A stretch of DNA of 59,319 nucleotides from Welwitschia mirabilis (GCA_051453625.1 JBOZIK010000001.1:176144233-176203551); one strand, 5' to 3'. Shown: positions 21,418-32,800, counted from the stretch's first letter. Numbers and translations: made by a program. The notes: generated from the letters alone by a model not told the origin.

Positions 21418-22188
21418 TTGTTGAATTATAAAAAGTTCAGTCTATTCCTTAATAGCTTCTATCAAAAGAGATTCCGCCTCTTTCATAAACATCTTAGTGG
21501 TATGTATAATTTCTCTAAACTGAGGCTTATTCTTTTTTAAGTATTTTTGTAACTGATCTAGAAATGTTTTCACCTGTTTGACCTCAATTTTATCTAGATA
21601 TCCATTCGTTCTAGTAAAAATAGTAGCTATTTGTTCTTCTACAACTAAAGGAGACGACTGAGATTGTTTGAGCATTTTGCGTAATCATTGACCTCTTGAT
21701 AAATTATCTTGAGTACCTTTATCAAGATCAGAGACAAATCATGCAAACGATTCTAGTTCTGTGATTTGAGCTAATTCTAACTTTAATTTTCCCACTACTT
21801 GTTTCATTGCTTTTATCTGAGTCGTGGATCCTACTCTAGAAATAAAAAGACCTATATCAATAGCCGAGCATATCCCTACATTGAATAGATCAGAAGATAA
21901 GAAGATTTGTCTGTCAGTAATAGAAATTACATTAGTAGTAATATAAGCTAAAACATCTCTAGCTTGAGTTTCAACTATTGGTATAGCAGTAAGGCTTCCT
22001 TCTTCCAACTGAGAGTTTAATTTAGGTACTCTTTCTAAAAGACGGGAATGTAAATAGAACACATCTCCCAGATAAGCTTCTCGGCTAGGTGGTCTTCTTA
22101 ATAGGAGAGACATTTATTGATATGCTTGTCCCTGTTTAGAGAGACCATCATAAATGATTAATGTATGTTTCTTTTTATATATGAAATA
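21418..22188 (-). pseudogene. atpA: plastid atpA, C-terminal half (ATP synthase CF1 alpha)
   Basis: One continuous minus-strand frame from the gap edge reads '[25 protein letters not shown]', then '[17 protein letters not shown]', '[18 protein letters not shown]' and '[11 protein letters not shown]'. This covers roughly residues 260-507 of the alpha subunit of the thylakoid F1 ATPase. The P-loop half would lie in or beyond the N gap. At least four in-frame stops occur (in Y-Q-stop-M, F-A-stop-F, G-Q-stop-L and I-K-E-stop-T), with no frameshift. Substitutions are many (for example VPKLNSQ for the usual AAKLSSQ type), so this is an old nuclear plastid insertion. Confidence 0.92.
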
Positions 22189-22288
22189 NNNNNNNNNNNN
22201 NNNNNNNNNNNNNNNNNNNNNNNNNNNNNNNNNNNNNNNNNNNNNNNNNNNNNNNNNNNNNNNNNNNNNNNNNNNNNNNNNNNNNNNN
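22189..22288. other. 100-N assembly gap
   Basis: A standard-size placeholder, so the true length is unknown. It separates atpA from a repeat of the trnG block that already occurred 1.35 kb to the left. Confidence 0.95.
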
Positions 22289-22480
22289 AAACTAACATAG
22301 ATGTTATGGATAATGAAAGTAGCTAAATAGCTTGTATTCTCAACCTAACTATCCCATAAAGGAGCCAAATGAATTGAAAAATTCATGTTCAGTTATGAAT
22401 TAGAGGCATTTTAAAAGTGTCAACTATAACCCCTAGCCTTCCAAGCTAATGATGTGGGTTCGATTCCCACTGCCCACTTG
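22289..22480 (+). pseudogene. trnG-UCC: plastid trnG-UCC: intron domain V and 3' exon, copy 2
   Basis: Repeats 20941-21132 over 192 nt without length change. The domain V hairpin (GGAGCCAAATGAATTGAAAA onward) is better preserved than in copy 1, and the T-stem GTGGG/CCCAC still pairs. The 3' exon is 22431-22478. It directly joins an antisense petB fragment, which is not a chloroplast neighbour of trnG. Confidence 0.8.
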
Positions 22481-22600
22481 ATTCCACAATCGCTTGAATT
22501 TCAAGACGCTCTTCAAATAAATCATATACTTTATTGAGCTAGGAAAAAAAGGCTGTACATGAAAATTTCCCTTCGTACATCTTAAACAAAAAAAACACAA
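22479..22600 (-). pseudogene. petB: plastid petB fragment: intron domain V plus start of exon 2
   Basis: On the minus strand a group II domain V-like hairpin (22583-22551, GTACGAAGGGAAATTTTCAT region) is followed by an intron end ..CAAT and exon 2 from 22532. Exon 2 reads KVYDLFEERLEIQAIVES, against the family's KVYDWFEERLEIQAI. This is the N-terminus of cytochrome b6 of the thylakoid b6f complex. Only 18 codons remain before the junction with trnG-UCC at about 22479. In chloroplasts petB is in the psbB operon, far from trnG. Confidence 0.85.
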
Positions 22601-22639
22601 AGGAAAAAATAGCTTAATAGCCTGGGGTTGTGGTACCTC

Positions 22640-23485
22640 TATACACACTGTTAACAGTTTAGTTCATGGGGTAATTGAGTTAGTTAATCTTTATGTAGTG
22701 ATATGTCGCGAGTGCTCTAACTCATCATTGTGTTAGAGGGAGTGATGTCTATGTGGACGAGGAAATATCAATTTATCAAGTACAGTGCTATAGGCTCCAT
22801 AATTTATGCTTTTACCATTATGTGGTGAATCCAATAATGCAGTTAACAGTAGTTGTTATGTACTAATCGTCAATTAGTTAAGTTACTAAAAGGACTATTT
22901 GGCACAGGCTCCTCACTTGAACAAGCCCTTATAGACTCATAAGGCTCTAACAATACTACGATATGGCTATTCCCTTTGAGCAGAGAAAAAGCAGTATATG
23001 TCAGTAGTTCGTTGTACCGCGGTGGGCATGTGCCAGTGGAGGGATGCTACTTAGACACCATTTGTTAACATTACGATACCTATATCCTGAACCAACTAAC
23101 AGGGTGGTTATAAGTATTCTATAGACTGGGAAACTATGGGTGTTAGTACTTGGCTTTCTTGACTCCCTGCCTTCCATTGCTTCCCCTGCCAGTATTTAAC
23201 TAAAGTGTTTAACAAGTGGTTGAGTAATATCTTTCTAGTGTATGCGCTAGATATCACAATCCATTACTGAAAGGGGGGAAGGCTGTTGGAAGTTGCACAG
23301 GCAGTTGGCTGAGCAAAGCGAACCCTACTACCTACATTTATAAGCTTGAACTGGTAGATTAAAGGAAATGCTATATTGATACTATAGCCCCTGGAAGGCC
23401 CTTGTAGCCCCTGGAAGGGTAGACGAGTTATGCCACACCAACGGGTCATAGAAACAATCCCTTAAGCAGTCACATAGGCATAAGG
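22640..23485. other. GC-richer block of mitochondrion-like composition
   Basis: Base composition shifts to roughly 40-50 percent GC by eye, unlike the plastid piece or the nuclear surroundings, and has no gene I recognise. A short near-tandem repeat (tagcccctggaagg, about 23383 and 23406) resembles the small repeats common in seed-plant mitochondrial DNA. It ends where the retrotransposon gag resumes. The mitochondrial origin is inferred from composition and context only. Confidence 0.4.
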
Positions 23486-23489
23486 AGAG

Positions 23490-24250
23490 GTTGAAGACTA
23501 TGCCCTTGTTGCAACTATAGATGAATATCCAACAACTTCAGAGGATGAAAAGGTAAATCATGAATCCCTTGAAGATATTAAATATGCATATGAGAAGCTA
23601 TAGTCATTATGAATATATAGGTTGTAAGAATAATTCTTTAAAATTTGACATATCTTCTTTACAATCTAAACTTGATCTGACCAATCAAGAGTTAGAAAGG
23701 AATGGTGGAAATCTTGCATGTGCAAACAAGACCATTTAAAATTTGAGAAAAGAACTAAAGGTAAACTTTGGACATAAGAGATATGGATATAATCAAAATG
23801 TTTCATATCCTTTGAATATTTACTGTTATTACTGTGAGGAAGTTGGACATATTTGATTCTCATGTATTATTAGAAAAGGAAACTTCTTTTATTATAAGAA
23901 TAATAAGTTTTTATGGAGATAAAAAAGGATGGAAAAGCAACAAACCTATAGGAAAAAATGGATAAGCAAATATTCCATTAAGGGATTCTTTGCACAAACT
24001 GACTTGAATTTTAGAGAAATTTATGGCTTCACTCAATAAAATAAACGAAGGATATGGCATAGAAGAATAGGACACTTAAATATTAAAAACCTAAAGATAC
24101 TACCTTAATAAGAATTGGGTATATTCACAAATATGGGGTTTGAATCTTTTAGAGTACAATTGGACATTTGAAAGTGCCCAACTAAGTTATGATCTAAACA
24201 TTACTGGCTAATAACACTTGTACATATTCCATCAAGTTTAAGTACCTCTA
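23490..24250 (+). pseudogene. nested copia gag part 2 and GAG-pre-integrase remnant
   Basis: It resumes the acidic gag segment (EDYALVATIDEYPTTSEDEK), then a coiled-coil-like stretch (LQSKLDLTNQELERNGG). A second CCHC knuckle follows at 23824-23865 (C-Y-Y-C..H..C, again with a TGA inside), then the GAG-pre-integrase motif WHRRIGHLNIKNL near 24055-24093. Integrase and reverse transcriptase that should follow are missing. Confidence 0.75.
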
Positions 24251-24561
24251 AACATAGTTCTTATCTCAAGCTTATGCTCTATGTATGACAAACAAGGATT
24301 GGTATGTAATTAAAATTTTATTGTTATCATTAATATATTTTTATATAGTTTTGTACACTGTGCTCATGTTTATTTTCTCTTTTTCCACATATGCTTTTCA
24401 TGGGTATTATTTATTATTTTTGGTTAGATAGGTAAGATCAATGATGCCAAAAGTGGGAGAAAAATACTGAGGATTACAGATTCGAGCTTGAAGAGGGATA
24501 TTAAATTGAGGAGAAGCAAATATCCATTTTATTGGGAGATGAAGGGATAAGGTTTGTCATC

Positions 24562-24580
24562 ATTAAAAAGGGAGAGATTA
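24562..24580 (+). promoter_or_regulatory. polypurine tract of nested copia element
   Basis: 'attaaaaagggagagatta' directly precedes the TG start of the 3' LTR. This is the plus-strand priming site. The preceding 'GTTTGTCATCAT' context is typical of plant copia elements. Confidence 0.85.
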
Positions 24581-25823
24581 TGGAAACTATGAGTTTCAAT
24601 GATGACATCTTGATAAGTTTGATGACATGTACAAAAGTGTGCATGCTCACTTCCTTTTGGATACTAGCAAATGGATGATCTAAAGTTGATAATCTTCATT
24701 TGATTAGCCTTGATCTTAATGAAAAGCATCCTTGCTTCATGTTTTTATGTATTAAATTCTAACAGGATCCTAGACGTTCCGCCTCAAAAGGCCTGGATGT
24801 CCCCACTCTTCATAGTTTAGGTCTATGGTAATTTAGCCTATTAATAGGTGTAGACGTTTCCACTTAAGTAGCCCAAATGTTCCCCCTCTTCGCAGATGAT
24901 TTGTATGGCCTTTTTTGCTATTAACAGGTGCGAACATCCCCACTCAAGAAGCCTAGACATCCCCCCTCTTTGCATCCTATTTGTATGAGGGACTACACTA
25001 TTTACAGATGAGGATGTCCCTACTCATTTAGGGCAAATGTATGCCCTAGCTTTTACTGCTTCCACACCCTTGGAAATGCATTCTGTCTACTCAAAAAAGG
25101 GCTTTTTAGTGTGGACATCCCCACTCCTGAAACATTATAAAATAATTATTTTTCAATAGACTTATTACGATTCCAATAATCCATTTGGTGTAAACTTTAA
25201 GACTAGGTTCATGGAAGATATTCCTTAGATCTAGGTGTAGATTAGCATCCAAATAAACGAGGATTTGAATTTAAGATTTTCTGGAAATATCAATCTGATA
25301 TTTTTCAACAGCTATATTATGTGTGTTCTCTAGAAAATGAAGAAAGCTCAACATTGCAGTTAGTAAATGGAATTTGATAGTAATTCTACATTGGATATGC
25401 TCTATCTTAGAATCCAACATTAGATTTATCACTTTGCTACAAACATCTTATGAAATCTATGCTTGAGGCATTCTCTTTCTTGATTTATAGTGGTTGAGTT
25501 TCAGCTAACAAAAGACTCCTCGTTATTGAGGGTTAATGATAAGCCAAAAATCATCTCTGTTGTAAAGGGTCGATGATTAGCAAAAAAAATCATTAGTTGA
25601 AGAGATTGAAAGGAACCAAGGAAGGAGAATCAGTTATCTCTCCCTGACAAGTGGAGTAGGTAGATTGCCAACTACTATAAAATTCATGTGCTGATCTTTT
25701 CTTCTTTCCACTAGTTGTAGTTGTTATTGATCTTTACATGCAAAGTAGATTATTTGTTTAAGGGTACGAAATTTATTTATATATTTATTCTAAAACCTAT
25801 TCAACCTTCCTTTAGGAATTTCA
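24581..25823 (+). repeat. 3' LTR of nested copia element
   Basis: 1243 bp, aligned end to end with the 5' LTR, including the start TGGAAACT, the 'TGTGCATGCTCAC' block, three degenerate repeats (near 24834, 24917 and 24987) and the end ..TTTCA. The TATA motif of the 5' LTR is changed to CTAGAAAATG here. Confidence 0.85.
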
Positions 25824-27190
25824 TATCCTGTAAACCTCTTTCCATCATGTTGCTTTATGGAAAAGATTCCATAGAATTGGACAGTGTCTCTAGTTCCCTT
25901 GCTAAAAGAGCAAGTGAAGTCTAGTAATGCAAAACTAACTACTAAAGGTTTGTTAGCTATAGAACACGCAATGAAAAGAAGGATTAATAAGTAAACAAAT
26001 AGATTAAAGTTAAAATTTGAAAAATGAAATAAAAAAAGAAGAAATACCAGTATTATCACGAAAGGCATATTTCATTAAAAAATGAAAAAATCTAAAGGAA
26101 AAGGAAAAGGAGAAATAAACGAATGAATAATCATCTACCTTTTGCAGTAAGGATACTAAATTTATTAATAGATAAGAGTCTAAAGATATTCTTAAATACA
26201 CAAAATCACCTAAAGGAGATGAATGGATTCTTTATTTGGAAGCTTCATTAGAAAGAATGACATGTTAAAAGTAATTAGGTTCTCTCATCATGATAAAGTC
26301 TAATAAGAAAGTAAATCTCTATAACTTGCTAGGGGATATGATTATAGGGTATGTGAATACTATTAATGCAAATGCTACTATATTGATGTTATGGCATTAA
26401 TGTCTTAGATACACTAGTGAGCTTAGGTTAAAGACATTATTACAAAAGATTCTCTTGCTAGATTTGTTGAAAATAGAATATGATTTATATGTGCATTGTT
26501 TGTATGGTAAATAATGCAGAGTGAAGTATTATCATAAAACAACAAGAAGCAAACATACCCTATATTTAGTGCATAATAACATTTGGGGATCTTATCCTTA
26601 AGCATCTTTAGAAGCTGCATGATATTACATCATCTTCATTAGAAAGGAATGGATTGTTTTTCTTAAAGAAAATTTTGATGCTTTTCAAAAGTTTAATGTA
26701 TTCAAGGCCCTAGTAAAGAGGATCACTAAAAAAAATATGAAGGTTTTTAGATAGGAGTTCCAGTTATAATATCAGTATGAAGGAATAAATAGATACCTTA
26801 TGTTTCTAGATACTATGAAACAGGTTTATAGAAAGAATAAATCATACACTCTTGAAATGTGCTAGAAGAATGATGATTTCTGCTGGTTTGGATAAAGGAT
26901 TCTAGATGGAGGTATTTGAGACTACATATTATTTATTGAATAGAAAGCCATCACTTACTATTAATGATAAGAACTTAGAGAATGTGTAAAGTGGATCAAC
27001 AACAGATATAAGAATCTTAGGACCTTTGGATGTCCTGAATATGGACATATTTCAAATATTCAAATACATAAGCTTGACCCAAAATCTAAAAAGTGAATCT
27101 TTCTTAGATATATAGAGTGTCCTAAGAAATAAGGTTTGGGATTTTATCACAAGAAAGATATTGTTTAGTAAAAAAGCCATCTTCAATAAA
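25824..27190 (+). pseudogene. outer copia retrotransposon: gag end, protease, integrase remnants
   Basis: The gag frame cut at 17906 resumes as IMLLYGKDSIELDSVSSSL. A ruined zinc knuckle (about 26025-26080) follows, then WILYLEASLERMTC (26218-26260), the place of the protease motif WI-L-DSGAS with the catalytic Asp-Ser-Gly lost. GAG-pre-integrase and integrase text follows (HCLYGK.CRVKY, VHNNIWGSYPEASL, FLKENFDAFQKF), ending with LRTFGCPEYGHI and LDPKSKKCIFL near 27010-27110. The many stops mean no activity. Reverse transcriptase is not recognisable downstream. Confidence 0.8.
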
Positions 27191-27666
27191 TAAGTTAGTA
27201 TCATGCTACAATATCATTTGCAAATAATCATGATCTAAGCCTTATTAGTAATTTAGGTGTTCACATTATATTCATAGCATAATTCAAGTATAACAAAATG
27301 TAAAACGATTTATCATATTTGTATTAGAAGTAATTAAGATTTTATCTAAAAGGTAGCTTAACAACTAGGTGGCAACATAAAAATGGCGAAAGTGGATCTC
27401 AATTATGGTTGTTATGTAAAATTAAGCTTAATTCATATCTTTCAAGATACAAATGTAATTTTTAAAATAAACTTGATATAAAATTTATTAGAATCTAATA
27501 AAAAATGCATTTGATTTTAACATCCATCATACACAATTTCTTTTAAGTGAACATCAAGTAAAACGTGGGTTACAAGTGCTCAAAATTTTAAAAAGACCTC
27601 AATTCATGACCCCTAAGGTAAAACTTATCACTTCTCCCATTGTATTTTATGGAAATAATGATACTG
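27191..27666. other. AT-rich stretch without recognisable gene
   Basis: Possibly the continuation of the outer copia element, but too decayed to read. It ends in the left target-site duplication of the LINE fragment. Confidence 0.35.
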
Positions 27667-27680
27667 CTTCTATGGGAATT

Positions 27681-27879
27681 TTTTTTTTTGAGAAACGATA
27701 AATAGATTATATTAACTAAAAATGAGGAACATTTACAACATAGATCAAGAGCTAGATTTTCAAGCATAATGGAATTCTCTATGGTATTTAAACCTCCATA
27801 TGCTAGCATCTGATTTTGTCAACCCAAGTTTCAATTCCAACCAGAAAGAGGTTCAAGGTTAGCATATCCCAAGGGGTTA
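27681..27879 (-). mobile_element. 5'-truncated LINE, 3' end with poly(A) and TSD
   Basis: A T run at 27681-27689 reads as a poly(A) tail on the minus strand, directly preceded by ..TATTTATCGTTTCTC, typical of plant LINE 3' ends. CTTCTATGGGAATT(TT) at 27667-27682 and CTTCTATGGAATTTT at 27880-27894 are near-identical direct repeats, so about 200 bp were inserted by target-primed reverse transcription. The 73-codon frame across it is incidental. Confidence 0.7.
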
Positions 27880-27894
27880 CTTCTATGGAATTTT

Positions 27895-29467
27895 GACCTA
27901 AAGTATGATAAATTTATATTTCAACATGGGAGTGATAAATTATCAAAAAATAACAATATTTAGGAATAAAAAATATACTAGCTGCATTGATAACCAAAGA
28001 AAGTGGATGTTCATCAACTTAAATACATAAAAACTTAAAGTAGTATCACATATATGCTATAGTTTTAGAATTTATAAAAACATAGATGACTGCATTTGCT
28101 AAACAATGAATAATGTTTCAACTACAGATATCAAAACACATAAATATAATTGAAATGGAAAAGCCCAGCTATTTTTGAATTTACAACATATTTAGAGGAA
28201 GTTTAAGCATCATTATACATGCTTAGCTCCTTTTTGTCTTATCACTTGTCCATTGGAAGCTAGCATGTCCACATCACTAGAACCTACAAAATTTGATCCG
28301 CATAATGCATCAGCATGAAAATCATGTGTAATAAAATAGTAAAACATTAGTCATATTAAAAAAAATCACTAGATACAAAGAAATTCATGAACATGCGATC
28401 TAAGATGAAGAGAAGATGTTCCACTTTCATGCTACAATCCTAGAAATTAATAACCTATACTTAAGGAATTACTGATTCCAACTATGAAAATGTTAACAAA
28501 ATTATTTTAATCCATAAATGTTGTGAGTTCTTGACCAATAACATATCAAATAAAACCCCCCATAATAGTGGAATACTATGCATAGTTATCTTTGACATGT
28601 AGGAAAGAAAGATAACATTACATTAAGTACCAACAATGCATGAAATAACCTTGTAATCTCATCAAATGTTGCTACACATGAAAACATCAAGAAAACCATC
28701 ATGAAAATCAAAGAAGCACTTGGTCATTTATTGATAGTTATGAAGTAAAGACATTGTAAAATACTCATGTATCAAAATGAGAATGCATAAAAGAACGATA
28801 AGAATAATATTTTCTACTTTAGCAAGTGAAAATGATGGATTTCCCCTACATTTCTAATATGAAGGATTTTTATTTTCTAATGACATGCTTACTTTACATT
28901 TTCTTATGACCACTATGATACTTAACTTTTCAAACATGGGTGGCTTTACCAATATTAATACCATCATAAATTTATTTACATCTTACTTTGCAAGATTTAC
29001 TTTACTTGTAAAATATACCACAATAGTCATTATTATCCATCAAATATAGATGATACTTGAGCCTATGTAAAAACTAAAGTTAAGATACTTATGTTTCTAA
29101 CACAAAAAATACCCTTACAGGTAGCATTGTGCAACCATGATGTGAATGTAATATATAATATATCAAGCACCTAATCATCAGTTTCCTATGGGTTACACAC
29201 ATAAAAATGCATCTTATAATTTTTTAGACACAATTAAAACACATGTATTAAAGTTTATGAAAGCAATAGAAAAAATGCTTATTAATAAATTCATAGAATA
29301 ATGAGAATTTGTGGGTACAAACAAGGAATTATTTACTATGAGAAGGTGTAAACATATATGCTAAATAAATTAAATTCACAAGTTTGAAAATGTGATTAAT
29401 TTAAAAATTAGATTACTAGAAATACTGTGTAGCTAGATCACCTCATTTTGAAGGAGAGTTAATGCTT
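27895..29467. other. AT-rich intergenic DNA, probable end of outer copia element
   Basis: I find no readable domain. Just before 29468 the translation '..RSPHFEGES-stop' and a purine-rich stretch (gaaggagag) resemble the end of a copia polyprotein and a polypurine tract, which would fit the LTR that follows. Confidence 0.35.
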
Positions 29468-29844
29468 GTTAGGATTTTTAATTTTGCCTCTACAACTTTA
29501 AGCCACATCTAAGCTAAGTGGAGGTTTTTTCTTATTATATGAAATAAGATCAAGATTATAAGATTATTATCCTACGTTAGAACAAGTTAATAAAATCCCA
29601 TTTCTCATTTTTCTAACCATATTACTATTAGTATGATTAAGTAAAGGGATATGTTTTCTCTCACTTTTAAGATAGCAAGTCTCCTGTTGGGAAGGCAAGG
29701 CTATTAGCTTAGTAGTAGAGCTTGTTCTCTATATTGTATGAATTTAAGAATCTTGTATATATAATAACCCAAACTGATTGATTTTATGTGAGTGTGAGGA
29801 ACCCCTATACTATATTATTGTTGGTTATTTCCTTTCCTATAACA
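29468..29844 (+). mobile_element. candidate LTR (377 bp), 3' LTR or solo LTR
   Basis: It starts TGTTAGGA and ends TCCTATAACA, so the ends form the short inverted repeat TGTTA/TAACA usual for copia LTRs. A TATA-like run (gtatatataataa) lies near 29755, and a polypurine-like tract precedes it. It may be the 3' LTR of the outer copia element (17466-27190) but the 5' partner is not clear and no target-site duplication was found. Confidence 0.45.
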
Positions 29845-32800
29845 TGTGAACTTGTATAATAGTAAATTTTACCCCTCATACACATTTTCATCTTAAAGGA
29901 ATTGGGACCTTGCTAGTTGGGAATCCTCCATTCATTCATGGTAATTGGATTCCTGAGTGAGCCAAGCAGTGTGTAAGAACCCCTCCCAACTAGCTACATA
30001 GAAGTGGAAGAGATGTGTGGGGTTTCAAATAGATACATTTCTAGTAACAAACAATTCTATGTCAAACTATTGTGATTAAGCATTTAATAACTAGAGAAGT
30101 TAAGAGGAAGAAAGATAGTTTACATACCTCTTCTCACTACATGGGGGTTGATATCTCTCAGTACTATAGTGTATCATTGAATAAGTCCTTAAAAATAGGG
30201 GCCTCACTATTTGCTTATATAGTTTACTTAGTAAAAATTGTAATGAAAAATACTATATAACTAGTCCCATTCATGTATTTGATTAAATTATTTATTATTA
30301 AGTATTCCTAAAATATGCTTTAATGATCTTTCTCTCATTACTTAGTAACATTAAACATTTAGTGAAAGCAAAAATAATAAACAACATATAACATAAACAA
30401 AAATAAAACTTTATTAATCAAAAAAATAATTTTTTACATTATTATAATACTAAAAAATCATATTCATTAAGATTTACAATTCACATTTAAATTAATAAAA
30501 TAATGTTCATAAGATCGCATCCTAGGTAGATGTGCTCATATATTTTGGCTTGACCTCTAAGATTCATTACTCTAAGTAACATGGCTAATTATTAATGGTA
30601 TCCATAATTGTCTCCTCTTAATTTGTAGTTACAAAATGATAACTAATGACCTTTTATTTCTTTACCTGTCTTTTCTATTCTTATATCTTCCTTATTCTTA
30701 CTTGATCTCCATTGAAGAAGTTAATGAATTCTTCTTTTCTATGGTTAGTACTACAATTGAAATGTCTTCTTTCATTTTCTTATAATAATATAACATATAT
30801 TTAACCTCTAAAAAGGTTTTCATCATCTTTCCAACTAATCCTAGTAAACTTTAGTCTTTACCTTGTAAAGAATCTTCATCCTAATTAGATGTTATAATTT
30901 CTAGCTATTTTGTTAGATCATATATCAAAAATATGCTTATTATTTATTAATTCATTCTTGTTTATTTAGAAATGTAAGACTATCCTTTTTGAGCTTAGTC
31001 TTATATCTCTTCAAGTAAGTTATTCATATGTTTACATGATGTTTCTAGATTTAATATCTCAAACCTCTAAGATTCCACTTTGTATATGCCTTAATATTAT
31101 AGTTATGTATTTTCACATTTCATTTTAAGAAGTAATCTTTTCTTTCTTCATGTTAATATCACTTTTTATTTGATTGACTAGCATTAAGCTAATATCAAGT
31201 TTTTTAATAGAGGGATCTTACAATCTTCTAATCAAACTATTAAAAGTATTGCTTCGCTCATTATTAGTGGTCTCTTTATATATTAAGATACAACTAAGTA
31301 TTTTAAGTTCAGATTATTAGGAAATATTAGTTCATCTATCCTTCTAACTAATTTCATCATTTAATCTACATCATATAACATAAATACATCAAAAATAATC
31401 TCTAAGATCATGTTTAATGTTTTTATAAACTCTTTAATTATCCCAATGAATTAGCTTAATCATTCATCACTTAATAGGATATTAGTAAAATCTTTTACCC
31501 TTTGGTAGAAGGATTACTTCAAGAATTATCCACCTAGTATGTTTATATGAGGAATTAGCTATAAAATATTAATCTTTTTTTAACTTTAACCATCTTATTT
31601 GCTACTTAGCACATCATAACATATCATGTAAATCCAAATCATACCATTATTATCTTCTCTTGTATCTACTACTCTAAATAAGGCATTAGTTTATATGTCT
31701 TCCCTTTTCTTTAGATTAAAGTTAATATTTTTTTTCATTTGATAATGAGGAAAATATTTATATCATTAGATGTGAATCCTTTGAAATAAGAAGAGGCATA
31801 TTTAATTTCTTTGTAATTACATTGACATTAGCATTATAAGTTTTTGTGATTTAATGTCATTATTAATCAATTAAACATAATATCCAAGTAATAATAATAT
31901 TAGTAATGATGATGATGATGATGATTATAATGATGATGATGACAATGATAATGATAACAACAATACTTGGAATATTACATTTCACTTTAGATGAGAATGG
32001 GTTCCTATAACCCTTTGATTTCTCTGAGGTGATGTATTGATTTATATTAATTAATATTTCTTTATATTCCTTGTACTTGATTTGTTTTTTCCTCTTCCAT
32101 ATAGAAGCATAATTGAAAACTCTTTTATTAACATTATGTAATTTTCATTATCTTTTTATGGAGGTTTTATGTAAATGTGTGGGTTCACATGCAGTAGATA
32201 ATAGGACCTTCATTGAATTAACCTTAAACATAATAGTGATTTATGGTTAAAGAACCCCTTTAATTATAGCATAATGGGGTGAATAAAAGAGCTAAAAATA
32301 AATGACTTCAACATTCAAGTACCATCATTATAAAAGACGTACATCCATAGGAAGAAGATCATGTAACAATAATATAAGTTACAATCATAATTCTAGTTTA
32401 GCAAATTTAGCTCTATTCAAATCACATCCATTACCATCTTATCCCATTGATGTTTTGATTATATTCTATGATTACATGCATTACATTAAGTTGTGAGAAA
32501 TATATTTCCTTATGCTAGGAGTATATTCTTGACTATACATTTTCATGTGCAAAGTAGGTTTCCACACGTAAATAATGTTATAAATCTAGCAACTTGATAG
32601 ATTACCTAATGTAAACCTTGAACTTTATTTGATAAGATTCAAGTATACCTTTGAAACAAAAGCGTATGAGGTCTTCATAGTTTAAGACCTTCTAATATAA
32701 AATCCAATATCTTGTTGATGAATGGTTTTGAAATTTCTAGCTACCACATCTTGTTAAGGATGTAGAATTTCTTCAATTATGTGTCCACTCTATAGTCTTT

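Larger units (their letters stand above)
20235..23485. other. organelle-derived insertion in nested copia gag (approximate limits)
   Basis: Gag coding similarity stops near 20234 and resumes near 23490 (EDYALVATIDEY), and between them lies plastid-like and then mitochondrion-like sequence. In order: an unidentified stretch, trnG-UCC intron and exon 2, trnR-UCU, atpA (minus), the 100-N gap, a second trnG-UCC end fused to petB (minus), and a GC-richer unassigned block. Borders are placed by loss of gag similarity and may be off by about 100 bp. Confidence 0.75.
17907..25823 (+). mobile_element. nested Ty1/copia retrotransposon, pol-deleted, interrupted by organelle DNA
   Basis: Direct LTRs (17907-19192 and 24581-25823) start with TGGAAACT and end with ..GGAATTTCA. 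A Met-tRNA primer-binding site follows the first and a polypurine tract precedes the second. The interior keeps gag with two zinc knuckles and a GAG-pre-integrase piece, but integrase, reverse transcriptase and RNase H are missing. About 3.25 kb of organelle DNA sits in gag. TCCTA before the element and TCCTG two bases after it are the likely 5-bp target-site duplication. LTRs differ at roughly one base in five by eye, so insertion is old. Confidence 0.85.

Noticed and set aside
23264-23449. 61-codon minus frame in the mitochondrion-like block
   Set aside because: No recognisable domain and no support from a neighbouring gene or conserved start.
25721-25924. 67-codon plus frame as an independent gene
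   Set aside because: It runs from the end of the nested 3' LTR into the outer copia gag (LLYGKDSIELD), so it is a chance fusion across an element border.
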